From positions 48,016-112,015 of the forward strand of contig JAEYRB010000062.1 of assembly GCA_023409735.1 (NCBI GenBank): 64,000 bases of DNA, written 5' to 3'. Positions 51,037 to 61,300 of this stretch are shown piece by piece; position 1 is the stretch's first letter; each line of letters starts with the position of its first letter. The position numbers were made by a program, and so were the translations under genes. Under the pieces are notes generated by a model, which was not told the origin of the DNA, made no database searches, and was given only the letters and a program-made list of their open reading frames with translations. This stretch comes from Bacillota bacterium (lineage in GTDB: Bacteria > Bacillota > Clostridia > Acetivibrionales > DTU013).

Positions 51037-53568
51037 ATGAAACTTGCATTTTCAACACTTGGCTGTCCGGATTTTAGTTGGACTGATATTTATTCCATGG
51101 CAAAGGACCTGGGCTTTGACGGTATAGAAATCCGCGGATTGGGAAATGAAATTTTTGCAGTAAAGGCTCAGCCTTTTACTCAGGCTCAGCTTCCTAACAC
51201 TATTAAGAAGCTGTCAGAGCTAAAGCTGGAGATACCCTGCTTATCTTCGGGCTGCTGCCTGAAGTTCTCTGAAAAGGCTAAGGAAAATCATGATGAAATT
51301 GTACAATATATTACCTTGGCAGCAAAGCTCAAAACACCCTATATTCGTATACTTGCAGATCTTGAGCCCCAGCCGCAGGGTGATGTTGATGACAGAGTAG
51401 TTCTCGAGGCATTGAAAGGGCTAATTCCAATAGCTGAGGAGAATAATGTAACACTGTTGATTGAAACCAATGGAGTTTATTCTGACACTGCAAGGCTTGC
51501 CGAGCTTATTCAGAATACCTTCAGTGATTGTGTCGCTGCTTTGTGGGATGTACATCACACATTTAGGTTCGGCGGCGAAAAGCCCGGAAAAACGGTACAG
51601 AATCTGGGAGCTTTTATTAAGTATGTCCATATAAAAGATTCTGTCATGAAGGATGGTAATATACAATACCGGATGATGGGAGAAGGAGATCTTCCCATAG
51701 ACGACATGATGATGGCACTTAGGTCTATCAATTATGATGGCTTTATCTCACTTGAATGGGTCAAGCGCTGGGCCTCGGATCTTGATGACGCTGCTGTTGT
51801 ATTCCCCAATTTTGCTAACTATATGAGCAGATATATTCGTGCTAACGTTGTAAGGGCGCGCCTGTTCGACAATAATACTAAAACGGGAAAATATGTATGG
51901 GAGAAGGATACACTTATCGATCTTACATTTCCGCAGGTGCTTGACAGAATGGTGGATGAGTTCCCGGATCAATATGCATTCCGGTATACGACAATGGATT
52001 ATACAAGGACATACAAGGAATTTAGAGACGATGTTGACACCTTTGCTCGGGCGCTTATAGCACTTGGGGTAAGGCAGGGAGACCATGTGGCGATTTGGGC
52101 AACTAATGTTCCCCAGTGGTTTATAACCTTCTGGGCTGCAACAAAGATTGGAGCGGTTCTTGTAACAGTAAATACTTCATATAAAATATATGAGGCAGAA
52201 TATTTACTAAGACAGTCAGACACACATACACTTGTAATGATCGATGGATATAAGGACTCAGATTATGTTGGCATTATGAAGGAATTATGCCCGGAGCTTG
52301 AAACCGCTGAAGGGGGAAAACCGCTGCACCTGAAGCGTCTTCCATTCCTTCGCAATATAATAACCGTAGATTCGAAGCAGCCGGGGTGCATAACATGGGA
52401 TGAAGCTGTAGTTATGGCTGACAGAGTTCCTGTAGAAGAAGTGCTTAGAAGATCGTTCTCAATTAATAAACATGATGTCTGCAATATGCAATATACCTCC
52501 GGAACGACAGGCTTTCCGAAAGGCGTAATGCTTACGCACTACAATGTAGTTAACAATGGAAAAAATATCGGGGACTGTATGGATCTTTCCACTGCCGACC
52601 GTATGATGGTTCATGTGCCAATGTTCCATTGCTTTGGCATGGTACTGGCAATGACTGCATCAATGACACACGGTGTAACTTTGTGTCCTATTCCGTACTT
52701 TTCGCCCAGGCTTTCGCTTGAGTGCATAAACAAAGAAAAGATAACAGCTTTCCATGGTGTGCCGACTATGTTTATTGCAATGCTTGAACATCCGAATTTT
52801 GCAACAACAGATTTTTCTCATATGAGAACAGGAATTATGGCCGGAAGTCCATGCCCTGTAAAGGTTATGAAGGATGTTGTAGAAAAGATGAACATGAAGG
52901 AAATAACCATAGTGTTTGGACAGACTGAAGCATCACCCGGATGTACACAAAGCCGCGTTCATGATTCATTGGAGCAGCGCGTAAATACAGTTGGACGCGC
53001 TCTTCCCGGAGTTGAATGCAGGATCGTAGACCCGGAGACAAATCAGGAGCTGCCTGATAATACTGATGGAGAGTTCGTTGCGCGGGGCTACAATATTATG
53101 AAGGGCTATTACAAAATGCCGGAGGCAACCGCGGCTGCGATAGACTCTGAAGGCTGGCTTCATACGGGCGACATGGCAAGAAGGGATGAAAACGGCTATT
53201 TCAAGATTACCGGACGTATAAAGGATATGATCATTCGCGGCGGCGAGAATATTTACCCCAAGGAGATAGAAGACTTCATATATACACATTCGAAGGTAAA
53301 GGACGTGCAGGTGATTGGAGTGCCTGACAAGCAATATGGTGAGGAGATAATGGCCTGTGTGATATTAAAAGACGGGGAGTCAATTACAGAGGATGAACTG
53401 AAAGATTACATCTGCACCCATATAGCAAAGCATAAAACACCTAGATATATTGACTTTGTTCATGAATTTCCAATGAATGCGGCAGGTAAGATCTTGAAAT
53501 ATAAGATGCGCGAACAAGCCGTAGAAAAGCTTAACCTTCAGGATGCCAGCAAGATAGTAACGGCATAA
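51037..53568 (+). CDS. Fusion of xylose-isomerase-like TIM barrel and acyl-CoA synthetase
   Basis: Residues 1 to about 275 form a sugar-phosphate isomerase/epimerase-type TIM barrel with the metal ligands of the family present: E in TLLIETNGV, D and H in LWDVHHTF, H in YVHIKD and E in ISLEW. From about residue 280 the protein is an AMP-forming acyl-CoA synthetase: MQYTSGTTGFPKGVMLTH (P loop), FGQTEASPG, TGDMARRDENGYFKITGR and the catalytic lysine in NAAGKILKYKMRE. Both halves look active. A carbohydrate-like and a carboxylate-activating step joined in one 843-residue chain suggest a common pathway, but its product is unknown. Expression is probably controlled by the T-box upstream. GGAGGGG precedes the ATG. 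Confidence 0.9.
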   Translation: MKLAFSTLGCPDFSWTDIYSMAKDLGFDGIEIRGLGNEIFAVKAQPFTQAQLPNTIKKLSELKLEIPCLSSGCCLKFSEKAKENHDEIVQYITLAAKLKTPYIRILADLEPQPQGDVDDRVVLEALKGLIPIAEENNVTLLIETNGVYSDTARLAELIQNTFSDCVAALWDVHHTFRFGGEKPGKTVQNLGAFIKYVHIKDSVMKDGNIQYRMMGEGDLPIDDMMMALRSINYDGFISLEWVKRWASDLDDAAVVFPNFANYMSRYIRANVVRARLFDNNTKTGKYVWEKDTLIDLTFPQVLDRMVDEFPDQYAFRYTTMDYTRTYKEFRDDVDTFARALIALGVRQGDHVAIWATNVPQWFITFWAATKIGAVLVTVNTSYKIYEAEYLLRQSDTHTLVMIDGYKDSDYVGIMKELCPELETAEGGKPLHLKRLPFLRNIITVDSKQPGCITWDEAVVMADRVPVEEVLRRSFSINKHDVCNMQYTSGTTGFPKGVMLTHYNVVNNGKNIGDCMDLSTADRMMVHVPMFHCFGMVLAMTASMTHGVTLCPIPYFSPRLSLECINKEKITAFHGVPTMFIAMLEHPNFATTDFSHMRTGIMAGSPCPVKVMKDVVEKMNMKEITIVFGQTEASPGCTQSRVHDSLEQRVNTVGRALPGVECRIVDPETNQELPDNTDGEFVARGYNIMKGYYKMPEATAAAIDSEGWLHTGDMARRDENGYFKITGRIKDMIIRGGENIYPKEIEDFIYTHSKVKDVQVIGVPDKQYGEEIMACVILKDGESITEDELKDYICTHIAKHKTPRYIDFVHEFPMNAAGKILKYKMREQAVEKLNLQDASKIVTA

Positions 53569-53757
53569 TGGTGCTGCAGTAGTAATTAACAAACACTCAT
53601 GGCGGACAAATTCTTCAATGAGTTATGGTACCTGAAACAATGTGAATAATGCTGATTGTGCAAACAAGGCCAATCAGCAGATCACAGCTTAAATAACGCA
53701 AAGAATAAAAGACTAATAGTACAATAGGCAAATACGGTAAATATAAAGCATATAAAT

Positions 53758-53800
53758 AAAGCAATCTGCAAACAAATATAAATGCAGGTTGCTTTTATTA
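53758..53800 (+). terminator. Terminator after the fusion gene
   Basis: AAAGCAATCTGCA and TGCAGGTTGCTTTT form a long stem with an AT-rich loop and run into TTTTATT. It lies about 190 bp after the stop codon. Confidence 0.8.
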
Positions 53801-53844
53801 AACTTTTTTCCTGCGTATGCGTATAACTTACACGAGTACACCTT

Positions 53845-54060
53845 ATTGAAGCTGATAACATGTGTTATGATATAATAACCACTGAATACAGTAAAGAAGG
53901 TTATTATATGAGATTTAAGCTGCCATGCGAACATTTCGGCAAGGCAGAAAACACATATAATATCCTCAAGAATGAGGATATTATATGCCTCCGGCGGAAT
54001 TTATGGCCGTGCGAAATTTTGGGCTAAAGCCGAAACGCACATGGCCGATATGATGAATTT
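53845..54060 (+). promoter_or_regulatory. Structured leader upstream of the P-type ATPase, class unknown
   Basis: After a TATAAT box (53875) come three paired structures: ATAATAACC (53877) with GGTTATTAT (53899); a perfect hairpin TATAATATCCTCA-AGAA-TGAGGATATTATA (53956-53985); and GGCC-GTGCG / CGCAC-AT-GGCC enclosing GGCTAAAGCC (54005-54050). Two similar segments, GCCATGCGAACATTTCGGC (53922) and GCCGTGCGAAATTTTGGGC (54007), flank the hairpin. A 39-codon frame from ATG 53908 also spans it. I cannot match it to a known riboswitch. Confidence 0.5.
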
Positions 54061-54147
54061 GTAAGAATTCAGGATATAATATTTAAATATATAAAACAGA
54101 AAGAAATTAAAGTATAAACAACATTGCTAAGTGAAAGGGTATCATTT

Positions 54148-56748
54148 ATGAAGCATTATTTTGAAGAGACGGCGGAAGTCTTAAATTCTGAGGGGACATC
54201 AAAAAACGGTCTGGATGCATCCCAGGTTCAACAGAGACTTGAAAAGTTCGGCAGAAACAAACTCAATGAGGGTAAGAAAAAATCTATTGCCGCCAGGTTT
54301 GTAGAACAGCTTTCAGATCCAATGATCATAGTGCTTATTGCAGCGGCAGTTATTTCATTAATCGTAGGTGAAACGGCTGATGCGATAATAATTCTGACAG
54401 TTGTCATTCTTAACTCTATCCTGGGTGTAGTACAGGAAGGAAAGGCTGAAAAAGCTATTGAGGCACTGCAGAAGATGGCATCACCATTTTCAAGAGTTAG
54501 GCGCCAAGGGCAGGTGAAACAGGTTAAATCGGAAGAAATAGTGCCGGGCGATATTGTGCTTCTTGAGGCCGGAGATGCAGTTCCTGCAGATATGAGGCTC
54601 ATAGAGGCATCTAGCCTGAAAATTGAGGAGGCATCTCTTACTGGGGAATCTGTTCCAACCGAGAAAAAATATTCGATTATTGATAAAACAGATACGGATA
54701 TTCCGCTAGGTGACCGTGTCAATATGGCATATATGGGAACAAACGTGGTATATGGCCGTGGCGAAGGCGTTGTTGTAAATACAGGCATGTCTACTGAAAT
54801 GGGAAAAATTGCGGATATAATATCAAATGCAAGCGACGAGAAAACACCTCTTCAGGTAAAGCTGGCCAGCCTGAGTAAGGTACTGAGTATTGGAGTGCTT
54901 GGAATCTGCATCTTCATATTTATCTTCGGTGTATATGAGAATGGTGGCTTTTCAGGCGGAAATGTGCTTGATATGTTCCTTATGGCAATAAGCCTTGCTG
55001 TGGCAGCTATACCTGAGGGACTTGTGGCTGTTGTAACAGTTGTCTTATCAATTGGAGTGACAAAAATGTCAAAGCGCAATTCTATAATAAGACGCCTAAC
55101 AGCAGTCGAAACTCTGGGCTGCACACAGGTCATATGCTCCGATAAAACAGGAACACTGACTCAGAACAGAATGACAGTAACACAGGCCTTCGGTGATGAG
55201 CGGATGCTTGCGGTTGCAATGGCCCTTTGTAATGATGCAGCTATGACCGACAAAGAGGGAGAAATTATCGGAGAGCCTACAGAGGCTGCCTTGGTAAGAT
55301 ATGCGTTGGAGAAGGGCGTTAACAAGGCAGGCCTTGAGTCGGAGATGCCTCGAATAGCTGAGGCACCGTTTGATTCTGTAAGAAAAATGATGTCAACACT
55401 CCACAAGGACTACAGGGGCAAATACGTTCAATACACAAAGGGAGCGCCTGACGAGCTTCTAAAGAAATGTACTCATATTATGAAGGATAACGGCGATATC
55501 GTTCAGCTGACAGACGAGCTTTCTCGAAGCATTCTGGACAATAATAAAGGTATGGCTGACAAAGCACTGCGCGTTTTAGCTGCAGCTTTTAAGGAGACTG
55601 ACTTGATGCCGGAGGATGTATCACCGGCGTCACTTGAAAAGGATATGACATTTATTGGGCTGACAGGAATGATAGACCCTGTAAGGCCTGAAGTAAAGGC
55701 GGCTATAGATGAGTGCCGTGAAGCCGGTATAAGGCCGATCATGATCACAGGAGACCACAAGGATACGGCAGTTGCAATTGCCAAGGAGCTTGGAATAATC
55801 AAGGATGCGTCCGAGGCATTGACAGGAGCGGAGCTTTCAGAGATACCTGACGATGTTTTTGAAAAGAAGATAAGTCAATACAGCGTATATGCTAGAGTCC
55901 AGCCTGAGCACAAGGTAAGGATAGTGAATGCATGGAAAAAGCAGGGTAAGATCACTGCTATGACAGGAGACGGTGTAAATGACGCACCTGCTCTCAAATC
56001 GGCTGATATAGGCGTCGGTATGGGAATAACCGGCACTGATGTATCTAAAAATGTTTCAGATATGGTGCTGGCTGATGATAATTTCGCTTCCATAGTTTAT
56101 GCGGTTGAGGAAGGCCGAAGGATTTATGATAACATCAGAAAAGCTATACAATTCCTGCTGTCGTCAAACCTCAGCGAGGTGGTTGCACTGTTTGTTGCAA
56201 CACTGATGAATTTCCGCTTGTTTTCGCCCATACATATCCTGTGGATAAACCTTATAACGGATACCTTCCCGGCTATATCCCTTGGTATGGAAAAGGCAGA
56301 AGCAGATATTATGAAGAGGGCTCCGAGAAATGCCAAAGAGGGCATTTTTGCCGGCGGCATGGGCTTTGGAATAATATATCAGGGCGTTATTATCGCAGCT
56401 TTGACGCTTGCCTCGTATTTTATCGGTAACAGACAGTCCCATGTTATCGGAATGACTATGGCGTTCCTTACAATGTCCACCTGCGAGGTATTCCAAGCTC
56501 TGAACCTAAGGTCAAGGGATAAGTCGATATTTGCTCTGAAAACTCGCAACAAAGTCCTGGAAGGCGCGATGCTGCTTTCATTTGTGCTCAGTTTGGTTGT
56601 AATATATGTGCCGGGTTTAAATACGATCTTCAAGCTTACGGCACTATCGGCAGTTGACCTGGTAATTGCAATAGGCCTTGCCCTGGCGATAATACCTGTA
56701 GTTGAGCTTGTAAAGCTGGTTCAGAGGCTGGTGCGCAGAAAGAAGTAA
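54148..56748 (+). CDS. Ca2+-translocating P-type ATPase (type II)
   Basis: The 866-residue pump has N-terminal cation-ATPase domain, TGES in the A domain, phosphorylation site DKTGTLTQNRMTV, TGDGVNDAPALKSADIG, and about ten membrane helices. SERCA calcium ligands have equivalents: PEGL in helix 4 (AAIPEGLVAVV), N and E in helix 5 (SSNLSEVVALF) and N/T/D in helix 6 (NLITDTFPAISLGME). Ca2+ export is therefore likely. ATG 54148 follows GAAAGGG; the frame opens with a TTG at 54124. A structured leader lies upstream and a terminator downstream. Confidence 0.93.
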   Translation: MKHYFEETAEVLNSEGTSKNGLDASQVQQRLEKFGRNKLNEGKKKSIAARFVEQLSDPMIIVLIAAAVISLIVGETADAIIILTVVILNSILGVVQEGKAEKAIEALQKMASPFSRVRRQGQVKQVKSEEIVPGDIVLLEAGDAVPADMRLIEASSLKIEEASLTGESVPTEKKYSIIDKTDTDIPLGDRVNMAYMGTNVVYGRGEGVVVNTGMSTEMGKIADIISNASDEKTPLQVKLASLSKVLSIGVLGICIFIFIFGVYENGGFSGGNVLDMFLMAISLAVAAIPEGLVAVVTVVLSIGVTKMSKRNSIIRRLTAVETLGCTQVICSDKTGTLTQNRMTVTQAFGDERMLAVAMALCNDAAMTDKEGEIIGEPTEAALVRYALEKGVNKAGLESEMPRIAEAPFDSVRKMMSTLHKDYRGKYVQYTKGAPDELLKKCTHIMKDNGDIVQLTDELSRSILDNNKGMADKALRVLAAAFKETDLMPEDVSPASLEKDMTFIGLTGMIDPVRPEVKAAIDECREAGIRPIMITGDHKDTAVAIAKELGIIKDASEALTGAELSEIPDDVFEKKISQYSVYARVQPEHKVRIVNAWKKQGKITAMTGDGVNDAPALKSADIGVGMGITGTDVSKNVSDMVLADDNFASIVYAVEEGRRIYDNIRKAIQFLLSSNLSEVVALFVATLMNFRLFSPIHILWINLITDTFPAISLGMEKAEADIMKRAPRNAKEGIFAGGMGFGIIYQGVIIAALTLASYFIGNRQSHVIGMTMAFLTMSTCEVFQALNLRSRDKSIFALKTRNKVLEGAMLLSFVLSLVVIYVPGLNTIFKLTALSAVDLVIAIGLALAIIPVVELVKLVQRLVRRKK

Positions 56749-56771
56749 GATAGCAGAGATATAATTATTGG

Positions 56772-56816
56772 GCAAGGCAAATGGTGGAATTATCTACTGC
56801 TTGCCTTGCTTTTTAT
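56772..56816 (+). terminator. Terminator of the P-type ATPase gene
   Basis: GCAAGGCAA and TTGCCTTGC form a perfect nine-base-pair stem followed by TTTTTAT, 24 bp after the stop. Confidence 0.88.
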
Positions 56817-56888
56817 ATAAACATTTAAATTCATAAGGTTACATACTATACCTTGAGTATGCGAATTTATATTTGGAGGAGGACAAGC

Positions 56889-56990
56889 TTGAATAATAAT
56901 CGGAAAGTGCCATTGGGGTTGGTACTGCTTAATGCTACGTGTGCAATTATTGGGGGTATATTGGTTACAGGAGTTGTTATTCTATGCTAA
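56889..56990 (+). CDS. Very short hydrophobic peptide
   Basis: A TTG start with a strong ribosome-binding site (TTGGAGGAGGAC, seven bases before) opens a 33-residue frame: a basic N-terminus (NNNRKVP) and one membrane helix (LVLLNATCAIIGGILVTGVVILC). No family recognised. It may be a genuine small membrane peptide or the remnant of a larger gene; the XRE fragment just downstream favours a decayed regulator/membrane-protein module. Confidence 0.45.
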   Translation: MNNNRKVPLGLVLLNATCAIIGGILVTGVVILC

Positions 56991-57015
56991 ATAAGTTAAG
57001 TTATAATCAGATAAA

Positions 57016-57120
57016 ATGTTCAGATTTGTGCTATATAGTCCTTCCTTAAAATTGGCGATGGATATTGCTAAAGTATTCGGTATAACCGTTGAAGATCTAT
57101 TTTCATATGATGAAGAATAA
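57016..57120 (+). pseudogene. C-terminal remnant of an XRE-family regulator
   Basis: The 34-codon frame reads SPSLKLAMDIAKVFGITVEDLFSYDEE at its end, which is the last third of a YgzD-like helix-turn-helix protein, similar to the intact gene at 46579 (NPTIKLCRAICKVLDKSLDELF). The recognition helices are missing. A hairpin CTCGACA/TGTCGGGG follows at 57127. The remaining DNA up to 57349 is AT-rich and shows no gene. Confidence 0.7.
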
Positions 57121-57349
57121 ATATTGCCTCGACATTACATGTCGGGGCAGTGAGGTGCATAGCTTCCTGCATTTTTATTAAATGAAACTATTCGGGGGTG
57201 CGTTCTAGTTAATTATTAAAGCTAAGATTCTTGGACTATGGGCGGTAGTAGACTTGTTAATATAAAATTAACAAATCAGCTTTATAATATTGCAGTATAA
57301 TATTTATATTTAATATCTATGTTTATATTGATTTAAGGAGTCAGCATCA

Positions 57350-58054
57350 ATGAGCAGTTTTATCAGATTTGAAAATGTAAGCAAAAAATATAGAATGGGC
57401 GAGGTTACAATAACCGCCGTTGATAATATATCCTTCAGCATGGAGAAGGGTGAATTTGTAGTTGTTGTCGGACCAAGCGGAGCAGGCAAAACTACTCTGC
57501 TGAATCTGCTGGGCGGAATGGATACAGTGTCAGAAGGAAAAATTTTTCTTGGCGAGAACGAGATATCAGCCTACAATGCCAGAAAAATGACTGCCTACCG
57601 TCGTTATGATGTAGGATTTGTATTCCAATTCTATAACCTTGTACAGAACCTTACTGCGCTTGAAAATGTCGAGCTTGCTTCACAAATATGTAAAAATCCT
57701 ATGGATGCCAAGGCGGCTCTTGAAAAGGTTGGTTTAAAGGATAGAATAGATAACTTCCCATCCCAGCTTTCAGGCGGTGAGCAGCAGAGAGTAGCAATTG
57801 CAAGGGCTTTGGCGAAGAACCCCCAGCTCCTTTTGTGTGATGAACCGACGGGTGCTCTGGACTACAATACGGGTAAGGCAATACTTAAGCTATTGCAGGA
57901 TTATTGCAGAGGAACAGGTATGACCGTTATTGTTATTACCCACAACCAGGCTATCACAGGTATGGCGGACAGAATAATTAAGGTCAAAAACGGACATGTG
58001 GACAGTGTGAGAATGAATGAATCGCCGACACCGGTTGAAAATATTGAGTGGTAA
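57350..58054 (+). CDS. MacB/LolD-like ABC transporter ATP-binding protein
   Basis: The 234-residue ATPase has Walker A GPSGAGKT, Q-loop FQFYNLVQNLTALENVELA, signature LSGGEQQRVAIARALA and Walker B LLLCDEPTGALDYNTG, characteristic of the MacB/LolD/FtsE group that serves FtsX-type permeases. The partner permease follows after 343 bp, a gap containing a MITE-like repeat. AAGGAG precedes the ATG. Confidence 0.93.
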   Translation: MSSFIRFENVSKKYRMGEVTITAVDNISFSMEKGEFVVVVGPSGAGKTTLLNLLGGMDTVSEGKIFLGENEISAYNARKMTAYRRYDVGFVFQFYNLVQNLTALENVELASQICKNPMDAKAALEKVGLKDRIDNFPSQLSGGEQQRVAIARALAKNPQLLLCDEPTGALDYNTGKAILKLLQDYCRGTGMTVIVITHNQAITGMADRIIKVKNGHVDSVRMNESPTPVENIEW

Positions 58055-58254
58055 AGTAGTCTAAAGGGTATCGTAAATACTAAAATTATAGGATGTAAGA
58101 GTGTAAGAACTCCATAGAAATTCCGGAGCGCTTGAGTGGTAGAATGACTACAGGAGTGCGGATGGCTAAAAGGTTGGAATAATGCACTGAAATGCTGATG
58201 CTTAGTTTTTAAGTGAGTAGACATTGGTTATCCATACTTGGATTTGTTTAGATA

Positions 58255-58372
58255 GGGGCATTTGTGATGTACCGTTTTTGAAGCTCCGCAGCATGATATA
58301 TTGTAGATGTGGAAGTAGTAAGTCACCATATATCGTACTGCTAAATTATTTTAATGGTACATCGCAAATGCC
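58255..58372. repeat. MITE-like element, copy 3
   Basis: The 118-bp element begins GGGGCATTTGTGATGTACC and ends GGTACATCGCAAATGCC; 16 of 17 terminal bases pair. TAGATAG is found on both sides (58249 and 58373), a possible target-site duplication. It lies between an ABC ATPase gene and its permease gene and is the best-preserved of the three copies. The rest of the 58055-58397 gap shows nothing. Confidence 0.8.
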
Positions 58373-58397
58373 TAGATAGAAAGGATCGTAACCAGAT

Positions 58398-61300
58398 ATG
58401 AGATCTGCAATGCGTCGTAATATATTTAAAGAAATTAAAAATACATTTGGTAGGTTTTTGTCCATATTTGCAATTGTTGCGCTGGGAGTTGGCTTCTTTG
58501 CAGGGCTAAAGGCAACGCCACCTGTAATGGAAAAAACAGCCGACGAGTATTATGACCTGCAGAATCTTATGGACATAAGGCTTTTATCCACTATGGGCTT
58601 TACAGAAGAGGATGTAGAAGCTATTGAAAATGTACCCGGTATTAAGCAGGTAGATGCAACTTACAGCATAGATGCGCTGGCAGAAAGCAAAAGCGGAATT
58701 AAAGCGTTGAAGCTTCATGCCCTTTCTAAGGACAGCAGTGGGATGAACAAGCCTATGCTAGTAGAGGGGCGCTTGCCTGAAAAGAGCGGAGAGTGCGTGC
58801 TAGACAAGAAATTAGCAGGAGGAGACTTCGGGGGTATAGGTGATACCTTAACAATTTCAGGTGAAAATGAAGCGGATACTCTTGACATGCTTAAAACTCA
58901 TCAGTTTACGATAACAGGTATTGTCGACTCACCTTACTATATTTCTGTACAGCGTGGAACAACAGGTATAGGCAATGGTAATATTGCAGGCTTCGTAATG
59001 ATTCCTAAGGAGGCTTTTGATTCTGACTATTATCTTGAGCTTTATACAACTGTTGAAGACGCCAAGGAGCTTTCCTGTTATAGTGATAAGTATGCCGAGC
59101 TTATTGACGATATGACCGACAAGCTTGAGACAGTGGCAAAACAGCGTGAAACAATACGGTATGATGAAATAGTGAGGGAAGCACAGAAAAAACTGGATGA
59201 TTCCAGAAAAGAACTGGCCAACAGCCGCTCAGAGGCAGAGGATAAGCTTGCTGCAGCAAAGATAGAGCTGGATGAAGGGCAAGACAAGATAAATTCTGGT
59301 AAAGAGAAAATAAATACATCAGAAAGGCAGTTGGAGGCCTCAACAAAACAATTGCAGGAGCAGGAAAAACAGTATCAAGTGCAGTCGGAGCAGGCGGAAG
59401 CGCAGCTCAAAAGTGCCGCTGCTGAAATTGAAAAGCAATGGGAGCAATATAAGGCTGCCGAAAGCACAGGCACTATTGCCGAAGAGCAGCTTGCACAGAT
59501 GAAGCAGGGATTAGAAAAGGCTGAAGCAGAGCTTGCGCAAAAGCAGGCAGCAGCAGCGGTTGCCGGTGCTCAGGCTAAGGCTCAGTTTGAGGCGGCAAGG
59601 AAAAAGCTAAGCAATGGATATATTGAGCTAGACAAGGCAATGGCAGAGCTTGAAGCAGCACAAGCGGAATTGCAGTCAGGTCGCTTGGAATATGAAAAAA
59701 AGAAGGCTGAAGCGGATAAGGAGCTTGCCGACGCACAGGAAAAAATTGATGAGGCTCAAAAGAAGATAGACGAAATAAAAAAGCCTGAGTGGTATGTCCT
59801 TGACAGAGATACAAACTATGGAGTAAAGGGCTATGGTGATGATGCTGATAGGATTAATAAGATAACGAATGTCTTTCCTGTTTTCTTTTTCATGGTGGCA
59901 GCATTGGTGTGTCTGACTACGATGGCTCGAATGGTTGAAGAGCAGCGAACGCAGATTGGTGTTTTGAAGGCTCTTGGATACAGTAAGGTTACAATAGCCA
60001 TGAAGTTTCTGATTTATGCCGGCTCAGCTTCGGTGCTGGGAAGTATTGTTGGCCTGGCAGTGGGCCTTGTGACCTTCCCAACAGTTATTCATAATGCCTA
60101 TTGTATCATGTATGCTCTACCGCCTGCGTCATTGTCGTTTAATGTAGAGTCCGCTGTTCTGTCATCAATAGCTGCAATATTGTGTACGACGCTGGCAACA
60201 TTATGGGCGTGCTACTATGAGCTTAAAAGCACTCCGGCAGAGCTGGTCCGTCCTAAGGCGCCTGCTAAGGGCAAAAGAGTCCTGATGGAGAGAATTGGTT
60301 TTGTATGGAATCGCTTGTCGTTTATTCAGAAGGTTACTGCACGAAATCTTTTCAGGTATAAAAAAAGATTCCTAATGACAATACTTGGTATTGGAGGATG
60401 CACCGCATTGCTTCTTACAGGCTTCGGCCTCATGGACTCTATCATGGGGATAGTGGATCGCCAGTTCGGTATATTACATTCATATGATGTGAGCATAAGC
60501 CTTATTGATTCCGGTAACTCCTCAGAAGAGTCAAAACTAAATTCTAAATTAGGTGATTACCTTAAGGATAGCCTGTATGTTATGCAGACCTCAGTAGATG
60601 CAGTTGTTGGTGATGAAAAGGTGTCATCCTACCTTTTTGTGCCTGAAAATGCTCAAAGGCTTAATGAATTTATAGCTTTCAGGAAAAGAATCGGTGGTAA
60701 AAAGGTCGAGTTTCCTCAAACCGGTAAGGTCATTTTGTCTGAGAAGCTATCTGAAAAGCTGAAGGTTTCTGCAGGAGATAAGATCATAGTAAAAAAGGGT
60801 GAGTTTGAAAAGGCTGAAGTAGTTGTAGGAGATATTACCGAAAATTACATTTATGATTATATTTATATGTCACCTGAAGATTATGAGAGCGCGTTCGGGT
60901 ATGAACCGGAATACAAGCAGATCATCGGGAATGTTTATGATAGCGGCGGCTTAACAAAAGAGAAGGAAGAGACAATATCAGAAAACCTTCTTAAGCTTGA
61001 TAATGTTGGCGCAGTCAGCATGATGGCCGCACTGGGCAGTGATTTTGCGAACATTATGAAAAGCCTTAATTCTGTTGTAATACTGATTATCATCTGCGCA
61101 AATATACTGGCATTTGTCGTGCTTTATAACCTGACCAATGTCAATATAACTGAGCGAGTACGTGAAATAGCCACAATAAAGGTACTTGGCTTTTATGATC
61201 CTGAGGTGTCGGCCTATGTTTACAGGGAGAATTTCGTACTGACGCTGCTGGGCATAATAGCGGGGCTTGTAGGAGGGGTTTTCCTTCACCGGTTTGTTGT

